Source: Anderseniella sp963698275
Lineage (GTDB): Bacteria > Pseudomonadota > Alphaproteobacteria > Rhizobiales > Aestuariivirgaceae
Length of the DNA stretch: 64,000 nucleotides
Assembly: GCA_963698275.1 (NCBI GenBank)
Contig: CAVOQE010000009.1
Location: 620,001 to 684,000, forward strand
Direction of reading: 5' to 3'
Made by a program: the position numbers and the translations under genes. The notes under the pieces were generated by a model. It was not told where the DNA came from. It saw nothing but the letters and a program-made list of their open reading frames with translations, and searched no databases. Of the stretch, positions 17,730-26,451 are shown piece after piece. Each line of letters starts with the position of its first letter. The first letter of the stretch is position 1.

Positions 17730-18473
17730 ATGTCCCGTTTACACGACGCACAAATTCAAACAGCCCAACACGATGTAAGCTGGGACGCCAACGATGTACC
17801 CAGGTCGTCGGTTTTCAATGACACGTTCTATACAAGAAGCGATGGCCGGGCTGAAACAGCCTACGTGTTCATGGACGGCAACGGCTTGCCGGGGCGCTGG
17901 TCCGGTGCCGGGCATTTTGCCATTGCCGAACTCGGCTTCGGCACCGGGCTAAATTTCCTGGAAACCTGGCGGCACTGGATTGCCGAGCGTTCACCGTCGC
18001 AGCAGCTGGTGTTCACCTCGTTTGAAGCCTATCCGATCAGTGCAGACGACATGGCCCGCGCCCTGGCGCCGTGGGCAACTCTGAAACCTCTGTCCGAAGT
18101 TCTTGTATCCCGATGGCGGGATCCGCCAATGCTGCCGGCACTGTGGGAGATGGACGAACAGACCGTGCTTCACATCATTCCCGGCAAGGCTGGAGCTACG
18201 GTTACGCATTGGGACGGGTTGGCCGATGCTTGGTATCTGGATGGCTTCTCGCCTGCAAAAAATCCTGACATGTGGAGCCCGGGCCTGATGCAGCGGGTCC
18301 ATGATCACACCAGCCCAAACGGCAGCTTTGCAACCTACACAGCCGCCGCCCAGGTCCGTCGAAATCTGGAGGCAGCAGGATTTACCGTCACCAAACGCAA
18401 AGGCTTTGCCAGCAAGCGCGAGATGCTGCTCGGACGAAAACAAACGGGACCTGAAGGTCACTCCGCAAAGTGA
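17730..18473 (+). CDS. mnmD: tRNA (5-methylaminomethyl-2-thiouridylate)-methyltransferase MnmD
   Basis: A SAM-dependent methyltransferase of the MnmD family (DUF752), which methylates nm5s2U34 to mnm5s2U34 in certain tRNAs. Diagnostic blocks are VPRSSVFNDTFYT near the N-terminus, the SAM loop AELGFGTGLNFLETW, the segment AWYLDGFSPAKNPDMWS containing the family DGFxPxxNPxMW motif, and the C-terminal GFASKREMLLG. The ATG at 17730 aligns with the family start; the frame opens further upstream, at 17643 and 17688. At 247 residues it lacks the FAD half of MnmC, which lies divergently next door. It ends 16 bases inside the convergent ABC ATPase gene. Confidence 0.92.
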   Translation: MSRLHDAQIQTAQHDVSWDANDVPRSSVFNDTFYTRSDGRAETAYVFMDGNGLPGRWSGAGHFAIAELGFGTGLNFLETWRHWIAERSPSQQLVFTSFEAYPISADDMARALAPWATLKPLSEVLVSRWRDPPMLPALWEMDEQTVLHIIPGKAGATVTHWDGLADAWYLDGFSPAKNPDMWSPGLMQRVHDHTSPNGSFATYTAAAQVRRNLEAAGFTVTKRKGFASKREMLLGRKQTGPEGHSAK

Positions 18474-19483
18474 CAGGCAGCCAGATGACCGGGTCGCACA
18501 AGCCGCAACTCAGGATCATCCCGCACGCAGCGCGTTTCAGCCAGAGGACAGCGCGGGTTGAAATTGCACCCCGCAGGTGGTGACAGGGGCGACGGTATCT
18601 CACCCTCGATTGCCTCCAGTGTCACAAGCTCGGTCTCATCAAGGACCAGCCGCGGAACGCTGGCGAGCAGCCCCTTTGTGTAAGGGTGCGCAGGCGCGGT
18701 GTAGACCAGTTCGGCTGGCCCCTCCTCGACAATGCGGCCGAGATACATGACGGCCACCCGATCAGACAGATGGCGGACCACGGAAAGATCATGGCTGATG
18801 AAAATCAGCGTCAGCCCCAGGTCGCGCTGCAAAGCAAGAAACAGATTGATGATCTGCGCCTGTATCGACACATCGAGCGAAGCAACCGGCTCGTCGCACA
18901 CCAGCACTTCGGGCTGCATGGCCAGTGCCCGGGCAATGGCGATCCGCTGGCGCTGGCCGCCGGAGAACTGGTGCGGAAACCGCCGTACCAGGCTGGCATC
19001 AAGTCCGGCGCGCTCCAGATAGCCTGCCACATATGCAGCCTGTTCGGCCTTGCTGGTCAGCCCATGCGCCAGCGGTCCTTCTGCGATGATGTCGCCGATA
19101 CGCATGCGCGGGTCGAGGGAGGCGAACGGGTCCTGGAAGATCATCTGCACCCTTGTGTCGATCTTCTTCCCGTCGGCCATGACAGGCGCGCCGTCGACGG
19201 CGACACTCCCGGAACTCGGCGTCAGTATGCCGGCAATCATGCGGCCAAGCGTGGACTTGCCACACCCGCTCTCCCCGACCAGCCCAAGCGTTTCACCGCG
19301 AACAATATCGAGACTGACGCCATCCACGGCGCGCACCGATCGGGTTTCGACATTGGCGCCCAGCTTCGCGGCGATCCTGTCACCCAGCGTCAGTTGCGGG
19401 CCGAAATGCTTGTGCGCATCGCGGACATGAACAAAGCCCTGCGGGTGCAACGAACCATCGCCGGTGTCGCCGAGAGCACTCAT
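18458..19483 (-). CDS. Peptide-type ABC transporter ATP-binding protein (DppF/OppF)
   Basis: Second ATPase of the peptide/nickel-type importer encoded here, 341 residues. Walker A GLVGESGCGKSTLGR, signature FSGGQRQRIAIARAL and Walker B LVCDEPVASLDVS are all intact, and the C-terminus has the oligopeptide-family extension with the cysteines of CNFNPRCPLAETRC, typical of an iron-sulphur or metal-binding tail. The ATG at 19483 overlaps the stop of the upstream ATPase (ATGA). It is last in the operon. Confidence 0.93.
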   Translation of the reverse strand: MSALGDTGDGSLHPQGFVHVRDAHKHFGPQLTLGDRIAAKLGANVETRSVRAVDGVSLDIVRGETLGLVGESGCGKSTLGRMIAGILTPSSGSVAVDGAPVMADGKKIDTRVQMIFQDPFASLDPRMRIGDIIAEGPLAHGLTSKAEQAAYVAGYLERAGLDASLVRRFPHQFSGGQRQRIAIARALAMQPEVLVCDEPVASLDVSIQAQIINLFLALQRDLGLTLIFISHDLSVVRHLSDRVAVMYLGRIVEEGPAELVYTAPAHPYTKGLLASVPRLVLDETELVTLEAIEGEIPSPLSPPAGCNFNPRCPLAETRCVRDDPELRLVRPGHLAACHFAE

Positions 19484-20457
19484 GCGCTCACCGTTTGCCG
19501 TAGCGGATGGAAGCAACGCACCCCGCTCTCACCACTCACCTCCAACGGCGGGTCGGTGGTGCACGCTTCACTGGCATGCTGGCAGCGCGGACGGAACGGA
19601 CATCCCGGCGGTGGGTCGAGCAGCGATGGCGTTGAGCCCGGGATCTGAAACAGGTCTTCGCCCGGTTTCGCAGTGGCAGGCAGAGACCGCAACAGGCCCG
19701 CCGTATAGGGATGGCGCGGGTCGCGCAGGACCGTCGCAACCGGACCCTGCTCCACGATGCGCCCGGCATACATGACCAGCAGCCGGCTGGCCAGCGTCGA
19801 CACTGTCGCCAGATCGTGACTGATCCACACCAGCGCCGTGCCGGTCTCTGCTGCCAGGTCCCGCATCTCGGTCAGGATCTGGGCCTGAATGGACACATCC
19901 AGCGCCGTCGTCGGCTCATCGGCAATCAGCACCTGCGAGCCGTGCAGCAGCGCAATTGCAATGGCGACCCGCTGCCGCATGCCGCCGGAAAACTCATGCG
20001 GATAGGCTCCCAGCCGCGACTGTGCCTCGGGGATGCCAACCCGTGTCAGCACTTCGGCAGCGCGCGCATCCGCGGCCCGTCTTGAAGTCTTGTCATGGGC
20101 CGAGATGGCCAGCCGCATCTGGGTGCCGATTGTCAGCACCGGATTGAGCGTTGCCATCGGGTCCTGAAACACCATTGCAATGCGGGAGCCCCTGAGTGCC
20201 CTGAACTGGTTCCATGACAGGCCGATCAGTTCTTCGCCGTCCAGCCTGATCGACCCGGAAACGATGCGCCCCGGCGGGTCGACCAGCCCCATCAGCGAAA
20301 AACCCGTAACCGATTTGCCGGACCCGGACTCACCGACCAGCCCGACAATCTCGCCGGGCCCGACCGAGAACGATACACCATCAACCGCCTTCACCACGCC
20401 GGCACGCGTGAAAAAGTGGGTTTTCAGATCGCGAACTTCGAGAATGGGCGCGCTCAT
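19480..20457 (-). CDS. Peptide-type ABC transporter ATP-binding protein (DppD/OppD)
   Basis: First ATPase of the importer, 325 residues. It begins APILEVRDLKTHFFTRAG, with Walker A GLVGESGSGKSVTG, signature FSGGMRQRVAIAIAL, Walker B LIADEPTTALDVS, and the C-terminal cysteine cluster CPFRPRCQHASEAC of the oligopeptide branch. The start overlaps the permease gene's stop by four bases. It pairs with the following ATPase to energise uptake. Confidence 0.93.
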   Translation of the reverse strand: MSAPILEVRDLKTHFFTRAGVVKAVDGVSFSVGPGEIVGLVGESGSGKSVTGFSLMGLVDPPGRIVSGSIRLDGEELIGLSWNQFRALRGSRIAMVFQDPMATLNPVLTIGTQMRLAISAHDKTSRRAADARAAEVLTRVGIPEAQSRLGAYPHEFSGGMRQRVAIAIALLHGSQVLIADEPTTALDVSIQAQILTEMRDLAAETGTALVWISHDLATVSTLASRLLVMYAGRIVEQGPVATVLRDPRHPYTAGLLRSLPATAKPGEDLFQIPGSTPSLLDPPPGCPFRPRCQHASEACTTDPPLEVSGESGVRCFHPLRQTVSA

Positions 20458-21371
20458 TTGTCGAGCCTCGGATTGAGGATGTCACGCAGGTGATCGCCAA
20501 CCATGTTGATGGCGACAATGAGGATGATGAGCATGATGCCCGGATAGACGGACATCCAGGTTCTGCCGCTCATCATGTATTTCACGCCGTTGGAAATCAG
20601 CATGCCGAGCGATGGCTCGGTGACCGGCAGGCCGAGCCCCAGAAAAGACAGCGTCGCCTCCAGCGCGATGGCATAGGCAATCTGGACCGTGGCAACCACA
20701 ATCAGCGCCGGCATGGCGTTTGGCAGGATATGGCGGAACACGATGCGGCGTGCCGAAAGCGGCGTGGCGGCAGCAGCCTCCACATAGTCCTTTGAGCGTT
20801 CGGCCGAGGCCGCGCCGAATGCAGTGCGCGCGAAATAGGCATATTGCGCGGCAACCAGCGCCGTAACCAGTTGCGCCTGGCCCTGTCCCAGCAAAGCCAC
20901 CAGCACCAGCGCCAGCAGAATCGGTGGGAAAGAAAGCTGCAGGTCGACAATGCGCATCAGGATCGCTTCAACAAACCCGCGCGCATAAGCTGCGGCAATG
21001 CCGATTGAGGTGCCGATAACCAGCGCCACCGCACCTGCGGTAATGCCGATCTGCAATGACACCCGCAGGCCATAGAGAATGGCAGACAAAAGATCACGGC
21101 CCTGCGCGTCGGTTCCCAGAACATGTGTGTATCCGCCCGAGCCGACAAACCCCGGCGGCCGCCTTGCGTCGCGCAATGACAGGCCGGACAGGTCGTATGG
21201 GTTCTGAGGTGAGATCAGCGGCGCAAACAGCGCCATCAACACCAGCAGCACCACGACACCAAATGCAAACAGCGCCACCCGGTCTTCGCAAAACCGCCAC
21301 CACAGATCCCGCCATGGTGATATGGCCTTGGACGCGTCGCCCGTCAGCGGTTTCATGACAGGATCACTCAT
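20454..21371 (-). CDS. Peptide-type ABC transporter permease (DppC)
   Basis: A 305-residue inner-membrane permease with the N-terminal helix and about five further membrane segments of DppC/OppC. The N-terminal WRRF-like cytoplasmic stretch, the HVLGTDAQGRDLLSAILYG motif and the EAAAATPLSARRIVFRHILPN coupling loop that contacts the ATPase are all present. It overlaps both neighbours by four bases, so the operon is translated as one coupled unit. Confidence 0.93.
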   Translation of the reverse strand: MSDPVMKPLTGDASKAISPWRDLWWRFCEDRVALFAFGVVVLLVLMALFAPLISPQNPYDLSGLSLRDARRPPGFVGSGGYTHVLGTDAQGRDLLSAILYGLRVSLQIGITAGAVALVIGTSIGIAAAYARGFVEAILMRIVDLQLSFPPILLALVLVALLGQGQAQLVTALVAAQYAYFARTAFGAASAERSKDYVEAAAATPLSARRIVFRHILPNAMPALIVVATVQIAYAIALEATLSFLGLGLPVTEPSLGMLISNGVKYMMSGRTWMSVYPGIMLIILIVAINMVGDHLRDILNPRLDK

Positions 21372-22342
21372 GCTGCTCCCCCTCTGCGCAGGCGCGGGTC
21401 GAGAAGCGCGTAGACCAGATCGACAACCAGGTTGATGGTCACGAACAGTCCTGCGGTCAGCATCAGGTAGGCCATCATCACGGGTCGGTCGAGATTCTTG
21501 ATGGAATCAATGATCAGCTTGCCGACGCCGGGCCACGAAAAGATGGTCTCGGTGACCACCGCGAAAGCAAGCGTCGAGCCCAGTTCGAGCCCGAACACGG
21601 TGACGATCGGAATCGAGATCAGTTTCAGCACATGGCGTGTCATGATGGTCCATTCCGAAAGACCGGCGGCACGGGCGAATTTCACCGTATCGCCCAGCAT
21701 GATCTCACGCGTGCCGGCCCGCGCCAGCCGTATCATGATGGCGAGCTTGAACAGCGCCAGGTTGATGGCAGGCAGGACCAGGTGCGACCAGCCGTTCAGG
21801 GTAAGGAAGCTCCACGCCGTACCGAACAGCTCGGCCGTATCGCCGCGCCCGCCGGATGGCAGCCAGCCGAGCTCAACGGCAAAGGTAAGTATCAGGATCA
21901 GGCCAACCCAGAATGTCGGCACCGAAAACCCGAGGATCGAGACAGCCATGATAATCCGCGAAGACCATGCGTCGGGCCGGTAACCGGCCAGCATGCCCAG
22001 AGGCACACCGATGAACAGCGCACCAAGCACGGAGACCAGGACAAGCTCAATGGTCGCAGGCAGGCGGCCGGAGATCAGGTGCAGAACCGGTTCATTATAG
22101 ATGTAGGAACGTCCCAGATCGCCCTGCAGCAGGTTGCGGATGTAGTAGAAGTATTGTTCGACAACCGGCCGGTCGAGGCCAAACCGCGCAATGGTGCGTT
22201 CGCGCACGTCCTGCGTGGCTTCGGGCGGGATCAGTATCTCCAGCGGGTTTCCGATGGAATAGATGCCGGCGAACACGATCACCGACATCACCGCCATTAC
22301 GACAATGGCCTGCAGCAGTCGCTGGATGATGAAACCTGACAT
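21368..22342 (-). CDS. Peptide-type ABC transporter permease (DppB)
   Basis: A 324-residue inner-membrane permease of the DppB/OppB type. It starts SGFIIQRLLQAIVVMAVMSV, has the periplasmic loop between the first and second helices with IARFGLDRPVVEQY, and the coupling helix FARAAGLSEWTIMTRHVLKL. It forms the heterodimeric channel with the DppC-like protein. The 66-base gap to the binding-protein gene contains a stem-loop. Confidence 0.93.
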   Translation of the reverse strand: MSGFIIQRLLQAIVVMAVMSVIVFAGIYSIGNPLEILIPPEATQDVRERTIARFGLDRPVVEQYFYYIRNLLQGDLGRSYIYNEPVLHLISGRLPATIELVLVSVLGALFIGVPLGMLAGYRPDAWSSRIIMAVSILGFSVPTFWVGLILILTFAVELGWLPSGGRGDTAELFGTAWSFLTLNGWSHLVLPAINLALFKLAIMIRLARAGTREIMLGDTVKFARAAGLSEWTIMTRHVLKLISIPIVTVFGLELGSTLAFAVVTETIFSWPGVGKLIIDSIKNLDRPVMMAYLMLTAGLFVTINLVVDLVYALLDPRLRRGGAA

Positions 22343-22372
22343 CGATGCCGCAATATCCGTATCTGAGAGGAG

Positions 22373-22398
22373 CGGGATACTCCTGCCGGAGCATCCCG
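22373..22398 (-). other. mRNA stem-loop between binding-protein and permease genes
   Basis: CGGGATACTCC and GGAGCATCCCG form an 11-bp stem with a TGCC loop and one internal mismatch (G-T wobble on the transcript). No T-run follows on the transcribed strand, so it is not a classic terminator. Such structures after the binding-protein gene commonly stabilise its mRNA and reduce downstream expression. Confidence 0.6.
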
Positions 22399-22408
22399 TT
22401 TATTCATG

Positions 22409-23992
22409 CTATTTCGCGGGCTTGATGAAGTACGCCAGCGTTTCCTCGTCTGCACGCGGCGTGACGACGACCTTGTCGGAACGGCCTGCCCAGACAGCCT
22501 GGAGAACCACAATAGAGATGTAGGCGCGATCTGCCATGGTTTTCTCCATTGCCTGTTCGAACAACGACCGGCGCTTGTCGGAATCGGCTTCCTGCACGCC
22601 TTCCTGCAGCAGCTTGTCAACATCGTCGTTTTGATAGCCGATCCGGTTGAACGCGCCCATCTTCACCTCTTTGTTGGGTGAATGAGCCAGTGAACCCAGT
22701 GTGTAGGATGCCTCGCCGGTGAGCGTGCCCCAGCCGTTCATGAACACCGAGTATTCCTTGCGCGCCTGGGTCGGGAAATACACCGTTTTCGAGATTGCGT
22801 TGACATTGGTATCAATGCCGATCTGGGCAAACATCTGGCCCAGACCTTCGCAGATTGCGCCATCACCCGGCAACCGGTCATTGGTGCAGTGCAGGTCGAT
22901 CTGGAAGCCGTCGGGATAGCCAGCCTCTTTCAGAAGAGCCTTGGCCTTGTCCACATTGTATTCAGGGGTCGGGATTTTTTCCGACGATCCGAAGAAGCCC
23001 AGCGGCATCATCTGGTTGGCCGGTTTGCCAAGCCCTTCCAGAACAACGTCGACCATGGTCTGACGGTCGATGGCGATATCGATCGCTTCGCGCACCCGTG
23101 CATCGCGCAGCGGGTTCTTGTCCAGTTTGCTGCCGTCCTTGGCCCGCACCTTCGGCGTGACCTCACGCTGGTCGAGCTGCAGGTTCATCACATAGACCGA
23201 GTCACCAAGAAACGTCTTGATTTTCGGATCGGTGCCAAGTGACAGATAATCTGCAGAGGACACATAGTTGATCACGTCGACGTCGCCCGCCTTGAGGGCT
23301 GCCAGCCGGGATGAGTCATCCGAAATTTCACGGCGGACCACCTTTTCCCAATGTGCAGCACCACGCCAGTAACCGTCAAACCGCTCCATCACCAGGCTGC
23401 CCTTGGGCTCCCATGACACATACTTGAACGGTCCGGTTCCAATCGCTGCCTTGCCGGAATTGAACCCTTCGGCACTTGTCTCTGAGGTTGAATAGTCCTT
23501 GGCCGCGTCGGACGACACGATGAACAGACGCACGAAATCATAAGGCAGTGTCGCTGCTGTCCCATCGGTATGGATATGGATCGTGTAGGGATCCACAATC
23601 TCAACCTGCTTCACACGGCGAACATAAATTTCAGTGGTCGTTGGTCCGGTCACTTTGGGAATCCGGTCGATGGAGAATTTCACATCCTCTGCATCGAAGG
23701 TAGAACCGTCATGGAATTTAACCCCTTCGCGCAGCTTGAACTCCCAGGTATCTGCATCAACTGCCTTCCAGGATGTCGCGAGACCAGGTTCAAGCTGAAG
23801 GTCATCGCCGGTCCACACCAGCGGATCAAAAATATGCTTTACCGCATCGGCCTGCGGTCCCAGTGCGGAGTAGTGCGGGTCCATTGATTCAGGGCCCCCA
23901 CGCACACCAACCGTGAGTGTTTCAGCACTGGCGGCAACGGCAGACATGCCCATCACACTGGCCAGAACGAGTGAACAGATCGTCTTTTTCAT
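22409..23992 (-). CDS. Peptide-type ABC transporter substrate-binding protein
   Basis: A 527-residue periplasmic binding protein (family 5, DppA/OppA type). The ATG at 23992 follows a GGGGAT ribosome site and begins a signal peptide KKTICSLVLASVMGMSAVAASA with cleavage near residue 23. The mature protein starts TLTVGVRGGPESMDPHYS, and ATSWKAVDADTWEFKLREGVKF is the family hallmark. Ligands of this family include peptides, opines, nickel-haem and sugars; none can be chosen from sequence. It leads the transporter operon and is divergent from a MarR regulator, which likely controls it. Confidence 0.94.
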   Translation of the reverse strand: MKKTICSLVLASVMGMSAVAASAETLTVGVRGGPESMDPHYSALGPQADAVKHIFDPLVWTGDDLQLEPGLATSWKAVDADTWEFKLREGVKFHDGSTFDAEDVKFSIDRIPKVTGPTTTEIYVRRVKQVEIVDPYTIHIHTDGTAATLPYDFVRLFIVSSDAAKDYSTSETSAEGFNSGKAAIGTGPFKYVSWEPKGSLVMERFDGYWRGAAHWEKVVRREISDDSSRLAALKAGDVDVINYVSSADYLSLGTDPKIKTFLGDSVYVMNLQLDQREVTPKVRAKDGSKLDKNPLRDARVREAIDIAIDRQTMVDVVLEGLGKPANQMMPLGFFGSSEKIPTPEYNVDKAKALLKEAGYPDGFQIDLHCTNDRLPGDGAICEGLGQMFAQIGIDTNVNAISKTVYFPTQARKEYSVFMNGWGTLTGEASYTLGSLAHSPNKEVKMGAFNRIGYQNDDVDKLLQEGVQEADSDKRRSLFEQAMEKTMADRAYISIVVLQAVWAGRSDKVVVTPRADEETLAYFIKPAK

Positions 23993-24144
23993 GGAGTGAT
24001 CCCCTTGATTCGGATACAAATTCAACCTCGCAAGCCCCGAAAATAAATACTTCAATTTGGAACTTGTTTCATAAAAGGTGCTGCGCCATGCTGTCCGCGT
24101 CAAGAGAAAAATAGATGGCCTCGCATTTCCACATGGATTGATAG
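23993..24144. promoter_or_regulatory. Divergent control region between transporter operon and marR operon
   Basis: This 152-bp region lies between two divergent starts and must contain promoters for both the transporter and the regulator/catabolic operon. It is AT-rich in the middle (AAATAAATACTTCAATTTGG). Since MarR proteins usually bind in such gaps, it is the expected operator site, but I could not identify a clean inverted repeat. Confidence 0.4.
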
Positions 24145-24723
24145 ATGCTCAAACCCAACCTGAAACAATGCCTTCCCGATGAGGTTGCAGGACTGCCCGA
24201 CACTGGCACGCATGACGAGATGACCAGGGTCAAGCTGTGGCAGAACCCGTGCTGGTTCACCTATCGGCTGAACTATCTGGCCTTGCGCTACAACGTTCCG
24301 CTGTATGCCTGGGTGGAAGAGCATCATGGCCTGTCGCGACCAGAATTCGTGGTGATTTTTTCGCTCGGCCTGCTGGACGGCGCCTATGCCCGCGACATCA
24401 GCGCATCCTCCGGGTTTCCGCAAAACACGCTCAGCCGCGCCATCCATAAACTCAACCGCCTTCGACTGATATCCCGCACGCCGGACGCCGACGACGGGCG
24501 GAGGTTCATACTGTCACTGACACCAGCAGGGCGCACCTTGTTCGATGAATCCCTGCCGCGCTTTGTGTCGTTTGAGCATATGATGTTAGGTGCGCTTGAT
24601 CATGACGAGCAACAGCAGCTTTCTACCTTGATGGCCAAAATGGTGCTGGCGTCTCCGCAATGGCCAGACACACTCGACGACCAACAACACAATGAAGGGG
24701 GACAGGCCGATGCGCGTCGCTGA
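24145..24723 (+). CDS. MarR family transcriptional regulator
   Basis: A 192-residue winged-helix regulator. RPEFVVIFSLGLLDGAYARDISASSGFPQNTLSRAIHKL is the MarR helix-turn-helix core with RAIHKLNRLRLISRTPDADDGRRF forming recognition helix and wing. The N-terminal 35 residues are an extension. It is first gene of a plus-strand operon whose next gene starts 14 bases inside it, and it faces the peptide-type transporter divergently. It probably senses the imported compound and controls both units. Confidence 0.88.
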   Translation: MLKPNLKQCLPDEVAGLPDTGTHDEMTRVKLWQNPCWFTYRLNYLALRYNVPLYAWVEEHHGLSRPEFVVIFSLGLLDGAYARDISASSGFPQNTLSRAIHKLNRLRLISRTPDADDGRRFILSLTPAGRTLFDESLPRFVSFEHMMLGALDHDEQQQLSTLMAKMVLASPQWPDTLDDQQHNEGGQADARR

Positions 24724-25426
24724 CATGAACTGGTCCGATATGGAAAAGCAGATTGCACGCGATGACCGTTGCATCCTGCCCATCGGCTCGACCGAGCAGC
24801 ACGCGCAACTGTCGCTGTGCGTCGACGCCATTCTGGCAGAACGGGTCGCGACCGAGGCTGCAGAAGCCGCCGGTGTTCCGGTCTTCCCCGTCGTGCCCTA
24901 CGGGCTTGCGCCCTACTTTGCGGATTTCCCCGGTACGGTCACCCTGCGGGTGGAAACCCTGTTGGCGGTGGTGCGTGATGTAATGGCATCGTTTTCGCGC
25001 ATGGGGTTTCGCCGCGTGCTGATTGTCAACGGCCATGGCGGCAACCAGCCTGCCGGTGCCGTTGCCAATGAACTGATGATCGATCACCCGGACATGAACA
25101 TCAAGTTTCACAACTGGTGGAACTCGCCGCAGGTCTGGGCCCATGCACAAGAGATAGATACATCCGGCAGTCATGCCAACTGGATGGAGAATTTTCCGTG
25201 GACCCGGCTGGCTCATGCCGCCGCCCCTCAACACATCAAGGACGCCATGGACCTGACGGCCCTGAAGGCAGCCGCGCCTGCAACTGCCAAACAAATGCTC
25301 GGCGACGGCAGTTTTGGCGGGCCCTATCAGAAGGACGACGCAACCATGCTGGCGCTATGGCAGACCGGCGTGGACGAAGTTCGCCAGGCACTCGACGGGC
25401 CATGGCCGAAACTTCAGCAGGAGTAA
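24710..25426 (+). CDS. Creatininase family amidohydrolase
   Basis: A 238-residue protein of the creatininase fold, a family of metal-dependent cyclic-amide hydrolases. The metal-binding segments appear as LPIGSTEQHAQLSLCVDAILAE near the N-terminus and NGHGGNQPAG centrally, with the family's NFPWTR-like end region. The ATG at 24710 follows AAGGGGGA with good spacing; an in-frame ATG at 24692 lies further inside marR. Substrates in this family range from creatinine to formamidopyrroles and mycofactocin precursors. The dehydrogenases and M20 hydrolase downstream suggest it opens a lactam or amide ring in the same pathway. Confidence 0.88.
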   Translation: MRVADMNWSDMEKQIARDDRCILPIGSTEQHAQLSLCVDAILAERVATEAAEAAGVPVFPVVPYGLAPYFADFPGTVTLRVETLLAVVRDVMASFSRMGFRRVLIVNGHGGNQPAGAVANELMIDHPDMNIKFHNWWNSPQVWAHAQEIDTSGSHANWMENFPWTRLAHAAAPQHIKDAMDLTALKAAAPATAKQMLGDGSFGGPYQKDDATMLALWQTGVDEVRQALDGPWPKLQQE

Positions 25427-25431
25427 GGTGA

Positions 25432-26451
25432 ATGGATGATCCCATCCTGATCTGGGGTGCGGGCGCCATTGGCGGCACTCTCGGCGCTTACTGGGCGCGG
25501 GCAGGCGAAAATGTCGTGATGGTCGATATCGTCCCCGAGCATGTACAGGCCTGCTGCACCGGTGGTTTGTCGATCAGCGGCCCCGTCGAGACCTTCACCC
25601 AGATCATCCCGTCAGTTACGCCGGACGAACTTGAAGGGCGTTTCTCGCGCATAATTCTGGCCGTCAAGGCCCAGGCAACAGAGGCCGCCGCGACAGCCCT
25701 GGCGCCTCACCTGGCAGATGATGGCTACGTCTTGTCGGCCCAGAACGGCCTCAACGAATTGACCATCGCCGGCATTGTCGGCGAGGAGCGCACAATGGGT
25801 GCCTTTGTCAATTTCGGTGCTGACTGGCATGGACCCGGCGACATCCTGTTCGGCAACCGCGGCGCGGTGGTCGTGGGTGAAGTGGATGGCAGTGTTCGCG
25901 ATCGGACCCGCGACATGCACCGCCTGCTCTCGATTTTTGAACCTGATGCGATGCTGACGCCGGACATCTGGTCCTATTTGTGGGGCAAGCTCGGCTATGG
26001 CGCCATGCTGTTTGCCACCGCACTGACACCTCAGTCGATGACCGAGAACTTTGCCGATCCCGCCCGGGTTCCGGCCTTCATCGCACTGGGACGCGAAGTG
26101 ATGGACGTGGCAGCAGCCCGCGGTGTCATACCGACCGGCTTCAACGGCTTCGACCCGCACGCCTTCATGGCCGATGCCGGCGATGCTGACGCGCGGGCCT
26201 GCATCGCCCGGCTGGCCGACTTCAACAGCACGACCGCCAAGACCCACAGCGGCATCTGGCGCGATCTGGCAGTACGCAAGCGGCGTACCGAAGTCGATCC
26301 GCAGATCGGCATCATTTGCGAACTGGGCCGGACTGCCGGCGTGCCGACACCGGCGCTGGACGCCGTCAAGCAGTTGATCAATGACATTGAGGCCGGACGC
26401 CGCGAACAATCGGCTGGAACATTTCAGGAGCTGATAGATCGATGCAGCTAG
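25432..26451 (+). CDS. Ketopantoate reductase-family protein (PanE/ApbA-like)
   Basis: A 339-residue NAD(P)-dependent dehydrogenase. The Rossmann loop ILIWGAGAIGGTLGAYWARAG opens the protein, AVKAQAT and LSAQNGLNE match the family's cofactor and substrate segments, and the ApbA C-terminal helical domain follows with KTHSGIWRDLAVRKRRTEVDPQIG, which holds the catalytic-type lysine. In this cassette it is more likely a catabolic 2-hydroxyacid dehydrogenase than the pantothenate enzyme. A GGAGTAAGGTGA ribosome site precedes the ATG, and its end overlaps the SDR by 10 bases. Confidence 0.86.
   Translation: MDDPILIWGAGAIGGTLGAYWARAGENVVMVDIVPEHVQACCTGGLSISGPVETFTQIIPSVTPDELEGRFSRIILAVKAQATEAAATALAPHLADDGYVLSAQNGLNELTIAGIVGEERTMGAFVNFGADWHGPGDILFGNRGAVVVGEVDGSVRDRTRDMHRLLSIFEPDAMLTPDIWSYLWGKLGYGAMLFATALTPQSMTENFADPARVPAFIALGREVMDVAAARGVIPTGFNGFDPHAFMADAGDADARACIARLADFNSTTAKTHSGIWRDLAVRKRRTEVDPQIGIICELGRTAGVPTPALDAVKQLINDIEAGRREQSAGTFQELIDRCS

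Noticed and set aside
18686..19648. 320-codon frame antisense to the two ABC ATPase genes
   Set aside because: Composition is His/Gln/Arg-rich with no family resemblance, and both ATPase genes are intact on the other strand.
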